Origin: Leishmania martiniquensis | Lineage: Eukaryota; Euglenozoa; Kinetoplastea; Trypanosomatida; Trypanosomatidae | Assembly (NCBI RefSeq): GCF_017916325.1 | Contig: NC_090161.1 | Span: 520,501 to 584,500 of the forward strand | DNA: 64,000 bases | Direction: 5' to 3' | In this document: one piece after another, positions 56,898 through 64,000 of the stretch | Layout of the letters: every line of letters starts with the position of its first letter | Position numbering within the stretch: position 1 is the stretch's first letter | Notes under the pieces: model-generated | Told to the model about the DNA's origin: nothing | Seen by the model: only the letters and a program-made list of their open reading frames with translations | Database searches by the model: none | Made by a program: the position numbers and the translations under genes

Positions 56898-58506
56898 GTG
56901 TCGAGGATAAGATGAAAAGGTGCTTGGTGAGGACCCGACACATCTGCATAGGAACGCAAATAGAGCCTTTTTTTTCATGCCCTGTCAGTCTCTCTCCCTC
57001 AGACATTCTACGGGCAGTACATGTTTCCCTTAATGCCCCTATATATATATATATATATGTGTGTGTATGTGCTGTTTTCGGCAGTGCCTGATTCTTTTTT
57101 TGTGCATGGCGACGTGGACCTATTGTGGGTGTGGGTGTATGCGGTGTCTGTGGGTGGTGGGCTCGGCTCACTACTTTGTGTACGCCAGATGCTGCATCTA
57201 GCTCCTCCCTTTCATCTTCTTCCGATGGGTGCGTGATAGCGAAATGCTCCTGAGTCCATCCAGCGTACTTGCACATACGCCCTCACACGCATGCATGGCC
57301 CCCGCGGCGTTTGCTATCGTCCCCTTAGGCCTGTGCTTCTCATGCTTGGCTTCCTTTTTGCGCTGCAGCATTTTCCTCAGCTCTTTTCGACTACGTCGCT
57401 TAGTACGCTACAAAGACGGAGCTCACGGAAGACCTGTGAGGAATGCAAGGAATATATTTCCACTCAGTTGCCACAAGGCAAGTATTCATGTCCTTTCTGT
57501 CCAGCATACACCTGGCAATACCTCGAGCGAGCACTCGACACTAACAACTCTCTTTTTGTGGGCCCCTCATTGGGCCACATGATGAATGAAAGGGAGTGAA
57601 TTTCCTCGAGGAATGTCCTTTCCTGTTTTCTCTCCTTCGACCTCGATACACTCCCTGCAGACGTGGGGCACCTCAGCGTGCGGTATCCCAGGGGCCGTTA
57701 CCCCTACTCCCTGGGAGAGCCAGGCAACCGCTATCCCTGCCAGCTCCTCAGCACTTCCGGTGGTGGCAGGGCCATGTGCATGCGGCGCGGGGAGGCCAGA
57801 GCGACCCATCCGCTACGGGGGTGTCGGCGGCCAGGTCCTGGGTGGCGTTGCGTAGGTGCAGCCTGCAACGATGCGCACATGGGCACCGTCCACGCAATAA
57901 GCAAAGTGCCAAGGCGGCTCGAACGTACCCCATCCGGTCCTCGCTGCCCACCGGTGTGAGGAGCCGGAGGCGACCTGCGAGGCGGATGGGGGCAGTGTTT
58001 GGGGGTCAGGGGCCGTGCTCAGGCGACTGAGCCGCCATTACTGTGGCGCGCGGCTGTCACTGCTGCGCACCACGCGATGGGCCCGGTGGCAGGCCGGAGA
58101 GAGTCGGGCTGAGCCCTTCTTCCATGTCAGAGAAGGCACGTGTCCGAAAGGGAGATAATTTCATACGCTCAGTCAGTGCAGATTCTCTCCATGCCGGCGC
58201 TGCCACGTCGATCGCTCTCTCGTCTCACCCATAGTCTGTGCTCTCACCCCTCTTGACTAAAGTAACGCATTCTCCATACACCTCCTCTCTGTTTGCTGAG
58301 CCCATTCGCAGAGACGTTCTGATCGACTGCCCATTCATCGGGCCGCTGTGCACGATGTTGGTGCGCTGCGGGCGTGAGGAGCGTACACGCTGCTGGTAGC
58401 GCACCCACTCACAGGCACGGAAGCACAAAAAGTAACCGAAGGAGCTGGAATGCTGTAGGTGAAGAGACCAAGTAACCCACCTACTCGGGCGCCGTTTCCG
58501 TTGATC
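56898..58506. other. Intergenic with retroposon copy B
   Basis: 3' UTR of the M3 gene with a TA tract at 57040-57058, unique sequence to 57661, the retroposon copy to 58088, then unique leader sequence. Short upstream ATGs (58352, 58449) precede the next gene. Confidence 0.6.
57662..58088 (+). mobile_element. SIDER2-like retroposon, copy B (3'-truncated)
   Basis: Identical to 52710-53136 over 427 bp except one base (G at about 57820), with no indels and the same left end, CGTGGGGCACC. Similarity stops at 58088; the AGCTCATGGTGTACAG tail of copy A is missing. It sits in the 3' UTR of the M3 peptidase gene, same orientation as copy A, offset 4952 bp. Confidence 0.75.
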
Positions 58507-60237
58507 ATGGACTTCTGGTCCTCTTCCTCCTCGGATGCAGGGCTGGAAGAGGAACTGCATCGGAACTCTCTCCGCCAGCGGAGAGAGGAGCGTGGTATCG
58601 TTCGAGCATCCTCGCCGGTCGCCCGCTGTCAAACTCTGCGCTTCACCTTGCCTGATGGTCGATCGATCGAGGTTCGAAAAGGTGCCATCTACATTCCCTT
58701 GCGTGACATGTACGTTCACGTGCTGCAGGCGCGCCGATGCCCAGAGAGGTGGTTCGGTGACGGTCGTGTGCCGCTTCGCAGACGCCGTCCGATGCCGGCA
58801 GATATGGTGCTGTTGCAACAGGTAACGGAGAGAGCAGCACCAGCCGCTAGCGTGATGCTGTCGGAGGCAACCGAGAACGACTTCTTTGTCTTCAAAGAAG
58901 TGCTTTCACAACGGGCTGAAGAAGATGCTGGCGAAATCGCCTCTCTTGTTGGCGCCGACTCTTTTGAGGCACAGAAACGTCATAATGGCTGGCACGATCC
59001 TCTAACTGACACGCACTTTCAACGCGTAACGTGCCTGCCCCGATGGCGCTTCTCCATGGCTCATCCGCGATTGCTGAGAGAGGCTCGGCACGACACTTGG
59101 GACGCTGTGGAACTTACCCCTCCACTCCACATCGACGACTTGTGTTGCCACGATGATTCGTTGGGCATCTTGTGGAGCCTAAGTGGGCGAGATGGGCGCC
59201 TGTCGTACTTGCGATACATCGACAAGGCTACCAACACTACTCGTAGTACCGAGCTCACGTCGGTCTGCGTCACCACGATCGATATGGCCACTGCGCAGCG
59301 GTGTGTTAGGATGAGCTGTAGGCATAAAGGGGCTTCGTCTTCCGTCGCAGGTGTCGTCGATTGCCAATCAGCAAGTAGGTGCGTGTGCTGCCTGCTCGTG
59401 ATCACCACCTCTCATGCTCTGAGCTTACACCTCGTGTACGACTGGAAGAACGGGTTCACAGTAGACCATGCGCTGTCGACAATGAAGTTGGAATCGGTGC
59501 TTCTCAAGCCCCTGCATTTGGCGAGTGTAACGTGCAGCTGCCCGGGGAATGCAGAGAAGCCGCACGATGCACTGCTGTCCTCCTCCCCCAACGACATGTC
59601 TTTTTGTGTCGGCGCCGGGCGAAGTGTGTTTGCGTTCACCTGGCGTGGTGCTCAGTGGTTCAAAGCGCGCCTCGCCACATTTGCGGCAACCGACGTAACA
59701 GCCGTGACTCTCCACGCCGTGCTCGGTCATCCCTCGTTGCCTGTCGCCGTCGTTGCTGGCATGCGCAACGGCACCATTCAGCTCGTCCCCTCAGAGGGAC
59801 GGATGCGTGGCAAGACTGTCTTCAACCCGACACCTCGACACTGTGGGTCTGATATAACCTCCATGTACGTGGTACCAGGCCTTCCCTACGGGGTCGTCTC
59901 GGTCGCTCGTGATGGCGGGGCGAAGCTGTGGGATCTGCGTCGCCTCGCATCGGACAAAGACCCGGTGTGCATATTGCTCACCTCGCGCCTCGGCGGTGGT
60001 CAGTCGGGGGTGTGTAGTACAGCCATGGCCGGGCATCTGCTGGCTGTCTCCTCTGTCTCCACAGGGCTCGTGTGCGTGGACGCTCGAACGGGCACTCAAC
60101 TGTTTCACACGACACAAAGGCTGTCCCCAGCGACCCGCATCGCGTTGGGGTCTATCAACGGCGTCGATGGCAACGATGGCTTCGAGCTCTACACCTTCAG
60201 CCCATACTACACACAGCGATTTTATCTTCAGCTGTGA
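58507..60237 (+). CDS. WD40-like repeat protein, 576 aa
   Basis: Starts MDFWSSSSSDAGLEEEL. The frame is open a little further upstream but without an ATG. An N-terminal part of about 150 residues with basic stretches (RRRRPMPADM) precedes a beta-propeller-like region. One clear WD repeat is seen (GVVSVARDGGAKLWDLRRL, about 465-483), with weaker blades around it (AVVAGMRNGTIQLVPSEG; LLAVSSVSTGLVCVDARTGTQLF). No membrane segment or targeting signal. Propeller proteins of this kind are usually scaffolds; the partner is unknown. It could be a ribosome-biogenesis or flagellar component. Two short upstream ORFs may dampen translation. Confidence 0.8.
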   Translation: MDFWSSSSSDAGLEEELHRNSLRQRREERGIVRASSPVARCQTLRFTLPDGRSIEVRKGAIYIPLRDMYVHVLQARRCPERWFGDGRVPLRRRRPMPADMVLLQQVTERAAPAASVMLSEATENDFFVFKEVLSQRAEEDAGEIASLVGADSFEAQKRHNGWHDPLTDTHFQRVTCLPRWRFSMAHPRLLREARHDTWDAVELTPPLHIDDLCCHDDSLGILWSLSGRDGRLSYLRYIDKATNTTRSTELTSVCVTTIDMATAQRCVRMSCRHKGASSSVAGVVDCQSASRCVCCLLVITTSHALSLHLVYDWKNGFTVDHALSTMKLESVLLKPLHLASVTCSCPGNAEKPHDALLSSSPNDMSFCVGAGRSVFAFTWRGAQWFKARLATFAATDVTAVTLHAVLGHPSLPVAVVAGMRNGTIQLVPSEGRMRGKTVFNPTPRHCGSDITSMYVVPGLPYGVVSVARDGGAKLWDLRRLASDKDPVCILLTSRLGGGQSGVCSTAMAGHLLAVSSVSTGLVCVDARTGTQLFHTTQRLSPATRIALGSINGVDGNDGFELYTFSPYYTQRFYLQL

Positions 60238-60962
60238 GAAAGCGTTGAAAAGAAAAAGAGGGAGGAGGGCGAAAAGGGCGACAGCGGCAGTGCAGACATG
60301 TCCTGTGCTGACTCGTGACGTTCGCTTTTGTTTCGACTGCTACTACTCAGCGGAAGAGGAGGGGACTGCAAGTACGAAAAACGTTCTGTCCCGTACGCCC
60401 GCACACTCACACGCCCCAAAAAGGAAAAAGGCGTACGCATAGAGAGGGAGGAACGAGGACAGGACAAGCTGCTCCACTACAGAGGGGGGAGACACTTATA
60501 TCAACGCAGCGGCTGGTGTGAAGATGGTGGTTCAGACCGCCGTTGATTCAGAATCGATCGTCTCTTTTCCCCCTCTCTTGTTAGCCCTTGAAGATGCACT
60601 CAGGATGCGCCCCCTCCCCCCACCCGCCTCCACACACACACACATACCAACCAGTGTCTGGGACACGGTGCTTTCTTCAACACCCTGTCCCGTGCTCTGA
60701 GGCTCTCCTCGAAAAGAGACGCAACTTCGTACGAGCCCAAACGCATGGTCTGTGTGTCTTTGCAGCGTTGCTGCTTTCTAACCTTTGCGGCCTTCCCCTT
60801 TTTTTTTCATCTTCCGCACTCCTCTTTTCCATTACTGCCTGTGTGTGTGTGTGTACCTTCGCCGGCCATGTGACACTATCACTTATGCACCGACACACAT
60901 GCACCCCCCTGGCCTTTTCCCTTTTTATTTTTGATTGGGCATACCACAGCGCCATTGTAGCC
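60238..60962. other. Intergenic, no gene seen
   Basis: 3' UTR of the WD40-like gene, then a leader with two C/T tracts (60783-60836 and 60908-60938). The acceptor ACCACAG ends at 60951, and the first ATG after it is 60963. The frame of the next gene is open through this leader but lies upstream of the acceptor. Confidence 0.6.
60945..60951 (+). promoter_or_regulatory. Predicted spliced-leader acceptor for the EF-hand/WD40 gene
   Basis: A tract of CCTTTTCCCTTTTTATTTTTG ends about 13 bases before ACCACAG. Using this AG makes ATG 60963 the first start codon, 11 nt downstream, which exposes the MGVC N-terminus. Confidence 0.6.
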
Positions 60963-62747
60963 ATGGGCGTCTGTTTAGCCCACAGATCGGTCGTCGTTGC
61001 AGACGCCGCGTCGGCACCGCCGAAAGGGGTGATGCACATGGCACGACGACCACCTACGGCCAGTAGAACAGCTGGTGATTCCTCGCAAGATACACTGCCG
61101 CCCCTGAACCTTGACACACCATTTGCTGAATACGACTGCTGTGCCTGGTCAGATATGCAACAGAAGGCCATGCAGGACAAAATGAATGGGGTGTCACGCG
61201 AGCAGCGATCCTCCTCCATTGCTGTTCTTCAACACATTAGTCTTGAACGACTGTCCATGCCTGCAGGGAAGAAGCCTTTGCTGGATGACCTGCAGCTGAC
61301 GAGAAAAGAGGAAATAGAGGCTGCATCGGGGGCGGCAGGGGGCGGGCTTAGCATTGGGAGTAGGGGCCGGAGGCTAAGCCGGATGCTGAACGATATCTAC
61401 TCGCATCTGAACATCGTTGCGCCTCGTCACGCAGACGAAGCCAAAGAGGACTATCTCAAGCGCATCTTTGCCATAGCCGACGTAGATGGAGGAGGGAGGG
61501 TGTCAAGCGTCCAGCTAGCGAGCTCGCTCTTCCGTGATGCGAGCCGCACCTCAACCGCGGTGATGGTGGCCGCCGCCGACCACGACAAGGACGGATACCT
61601 CAACGAAAGCGAGTTCGTCTCCTTCTTCATCCACGCAGAAAGTGGGGTCGACTGCTTGCAGGCGGATTGGAATGAGGCAATGCCAGCCAAGTTGCAATCC
61701 AGCAGCGAGAGTGACGGCCCCACGCTTGACGCCATCGCTGCTCTCTCTGCTCAGAGAGACGCGCGGAGAGGCGCTCATCACCTGATCGCCTTCAGCGGCG
61801 ACCGCATGCGCGGTGTCGAAGTGACAAACCTGCGTAGCCAGTCGAGCAGGATCAAGTGCGTTGCCCTCTCACCCGATGGGAAAGTGTACGCTGTGTCGCA
61901 CCGGTACGACAAAGTCGCGCATGTGTGCCTGATAAGCAACGGTGCCGAGGTACGTCGGCTTGTCGGTCATCAAGGGTCGCTTCTGGGCATCACATTCTCT
62001 CCCGATCGAAAGCATGTTGTGACGGCTGCACGCGACAGCTTTATGGCCTCGTGGGATCACACGGTCGGACTCGAGTGCAGCTTTTCCAAGCACCCCGGAA
62101 TCGTCACGGTAGTGGCAATGAGCTTCGACGGCAGGTTTGTCTTCAGCGGGTGTCAGGATAACCTTGTTCGCAAATTTACTGCCTCCAACGCTAAGATGCG
62201 CGCGGTGCTGCCCAGCATCCCGTGCGATACCCCCGGCGTCATCGTAGCGCTCGCGACACAGAGCACCAGAAGCAGCGTGATCGCATTTTCACGGAGCTGC
62301 GACCAGTGTGGGTACGTCGCCAATGCCGGCAAACTGCAAGTCGTTGCCCAGCTTCGTGGGCATGAGTCGCTTGTCTGGCAAGCCTCTTTCAATGCGGATG
62401 ACAGCATGCTATTAACGTGCTGTGAGCGGAAGATCATCGTGTGGGACGGGACTTACTTCACTTCGGTTAGAATATTCCATAGTGCCGCCTTGGCGACCCC
62501 GGGGCCATCTGTGAACGAGGTGCTGTGGACAACGGCTGTGTTCGCATCACTGAAATACTCTGGCTTACTCTTCTGCTTCAATTCAGGGAAACAGATGCAC
62601 GTGCTGGACTGCGATGCGGCGGGCATGGAGAAAAGCCTAATGGATATTTCAATGCGTTCTTCCGTGTACGCAGCATCGATCTTCGCCGGTGACACCATGG
62701 TCTGTGGAGACGAGTACGGCAACGTGTATCGCGTCCGTATAGCTTAA
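60963..62747 (+). CDS. EF-hand and WD40 repeat protein with probable acylated N-terminus
   Basis: 594 aa from ATG 60963. The N-terminus MGVCLAHRS has Gly2, Cys4 and a small residue at 6, fitting co-translational myristoylation with possible palmitoylation. A two-EF-hand module follows. Loop 1 (173-184, DVDGGGRVSSVQ) ends in Gln instead of the usual Glu and is likely weak. Loop 2 (206-217, DHDKDGYLNESE) is canonical. From about 295 come WD40 blades: IKCVALSPDGKVYAV, GHQGSLLGITFSPDRKHVVTAARDSFMASWD, VVAMSFDGRFVFSGCQDN, RGHESLVWQASFNADDSMLLTCCERKIIVWD. A calcium-responsive membrane-attached scaffold is inferred. The function is not known to me; similar EF-hand/WD40 combinations occur in flagellar proteins. 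If translation began at the in-frame ATG 61032 the acyl signal would be lost. Confidence 0.87.
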   Translation: MGVCLAHRSVVVADAASAPPKGVMHMARRPPTASRTAGDSSQDTLPPLNLDTPFAEYDCCAWSDMQQKAMQDKMNGVSREQRSSSIAVLQHISLERLSMPAGKKPLLDDLQLTRKEEIEAASGAAGGGLSIGSRGRRLSRMLNDIYSHLNIVAPRHADEAKEDYLKRIFAIADVDGGGRVSSVQLASSLFRDASRTSTAVMVAAADHDKDGYLNESEFVSFFIHAESGVDCLQADWNEAMPAKLQSSSESDGPTLDAIAALSAQRDARRGAHHLIAFSGDRMRGVEVTNLRSQSSRIKCVALSPDGKVYAVSHRYDKVAHVCLISNGAEVRRLVGHQGSLLGITFSPDRKHVVTAARDSFMASWDHTVGLECSFSKHPGIVTVVAMSFDGRFVFSGCQDNLVRKFTASNAKMRAVLPSIPCDTPGVIVALATQSTRSSVIAFSRSCDQCGYVANAGKLQVVAQLRGHESLVWQASFNADDSMLLTCCERKIIVWDGTYFTSVRIFHSAALATPGPSVNEVLWTTAVFASLKYSGLLFCFNSGKQMHVLDCDAAGMEKSLMDISMRSSVYAASIFAGDTMVCGDEYGNVYRVRIA

Positions 62748-64000
62748 GTACGCTGGACGCTAAGATGTGAAGAAAAGCGATATCGTCTTTCGCTCTCACG
62801 TACACAACACACATGCCGTTGATGTCTCTGTTGCAAGCGGAGAAGCCACAGGCGAACAATAAGTGGATTTACGCGGTAAGGAAGGATTGTACGTCTGTGT
62901 GTCTGTGTAAACGACTGCGCTTACGCCTGGCCAGTGCGGATGATGTAACTCGTAGTGTGTACCTCTGTCTCTCTTCCTCTCACCGAATGTGCGTCCGTGC
63001 ACATGAATATGTGTGTATGTGTGTGTGCGCGCACGCGTGTATTATCGCCACCGTCGAGGTGGTCGAGACGCTACTTGTGTATTCGTGCGCTCCGCTTCTC
63101 CTCACCCTCGAGTTTCTGCTTCTCCCCCCTTCCCCTTCCCTTCCTCTACGTATAAGAGTATGGGTCTGTGTGTGTGTGTCTGTTGTTTTCTTTGTTCGCT
63201 CCCTCGTTATGCATCTCTTTCCATGTTGTCATTCTGCTTCACTGTTGTGTAGTCCGCTAGCTCGTCGAACTCTCCCCTCCCCCCACCGCCTCTCCCTCCC
63301 TCCCTCCTCACACACACACACGCACGCACATACCCCTTCTGCATTCTGTCCTTTCTTCCCCCTTCCACTCTCACCACCGCCGCCGTAGTCAGACCCTCCG
63401 CCCTCTTTTCTCTGTTAGCCTTTGGCGTGAATGGAGGAGGAGGGGGGAGGCGAGAGTAAGGCCAAAGGTGAAGCCCAACGGTAGAGAGTGAGGAGGCGAA
63501 GGGGGGGCAGGATGTGGGAAATGGTGCCCTTTGTGTGGCGTGCTCCTCTTCTGCACACAGTAGTATTGCGTGTGCATGGGTCACTGCTTCAGGCGTATTG
63601 CCTCAGCACCGAAGAGCATGACAAGGAGCCCAAAGATGGGCAGGGCATGGGGTACATAACAGCCAACAAAAGAGTACGATTTCTTTTTTCTTGTTTTTCT
63701 TCCTCTTCCACTCCTTACGTCTGGTCGTCCGCACATGTCGCTCTCCCGTTGATGTGGGTGGTCTTTCTTTTTTTACTTTTTACTTTTGGCTTGGAAAGCC
63801 GTGACTGCTACTTGGAAACGAATATGATAGGCGGAGAAGGGAGAGGCAACCTGGTCGACGCACACAGAGCTGTATGCACCGTTTTTTTTTGGCATTACCA
63901 GCGGCCCACACATATACATATATGCGTATATATGCATGACTTTTGAAAAGACAGACACGAAAGCATGCATCTTTCTCTAGCAGCAACGACAGCCGAGCCC
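62748..64000. other. 3' UTR and intergenic DNA to the window edge, no gene seen
   Basis: Non-coding with TG runs (63008-63030, 63166-63182), CA at 63308-63330, a T-run near 63882 and a TA-rich patch at 63911-63934. No open frame here looks coding. Confidence 0.6.

Noticed and set aside
1..64000. tRNA, rRNA, snoRNA or CRISPR features
   Set aside because: No tRNA box pair, rRNA segment or spaced repeat array could be recognised by eye on either strand. Small snoRNAs could be missed without a covariance search.

Overview
The window reads as nuclear DNA of a trypanosomatid, almost certainly a Leishmania. All convincing genes lie on the + strand, none shows an intron, and coding sequence is GC-rich. 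The long gaps are filled with polypyrimidine, CA/TG and TA runs, often ending in an AG a few bases before the first ATG. That is the layout of a polycistronic unit processed by spliced-leader trans-splicing. From memory, the trifunctional-enzyme and M3-peptidase neighbourhood matches L. major chromosome 26; I could not check this.

Layout. 2-3151: 3' part of a large Ser/Pro-rich hypothetical protein. 3490-13740: tandem array of about 3.80 kb units carrying three copies (4594, 8395, 12196) of a type I membrane glycoprotein gene. Flanks, signal peptide and cytoplasmic tail are almost identical, but the ectodomain differs. Copies 2 and 3 differ almost only in an 82-nt cassette. 14950-17112: protein farnesyltransferase beta subunit. 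18274-21318: COG7-like Golgi tethering subunit. 22999-23298 and 25342-25740: small proteins of 99 and 132 aa, the second with an N-myristoylation signal. 25741-30343: long non-coding gap with a decayed retroposon. 30344-35050: 1568-aa disordered protein. 35798-36460: single-RRM protein.

38256-39449: membrane-anchored glutaredoxin/PGES2-like protein, followed at 40555-43002 by a mitochondrial trifunctional-enzyme alpha subunit (fatty-acid beta-oxidation). 45285-50873: 1862-aa SNF2 ATPase with an embedded RING finger (RAD5/SHPRH type). 50874-54839: unusual gap made of a C-rich block, a SIDER2-like retroposon and an AT-rich tract. 54840-56897: M3 thimet-oligopeptidase-like metallopeptidase. 57662-58088: a second, nearly identical SIDER2-like copy. 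58507-60237: WD40-like protein. 60963-62747: EF-hand plus WD40 protein with a probable acylated N-terminus.

Two systems deserve most attention. The first is the surface-glycoprotein array, where a short cassette in an otherwise homogenised gene has been completely diversified on a fixed scaffold. The second is the pair of 427-bp direct repeats with one mismatch that bracket the M3 peptidase gene and could act as recombination substrates. Neighbouring genes are not functionally linked in general, as expected for trypanosomatids; expression is probably set by the 3' untranslated regions.
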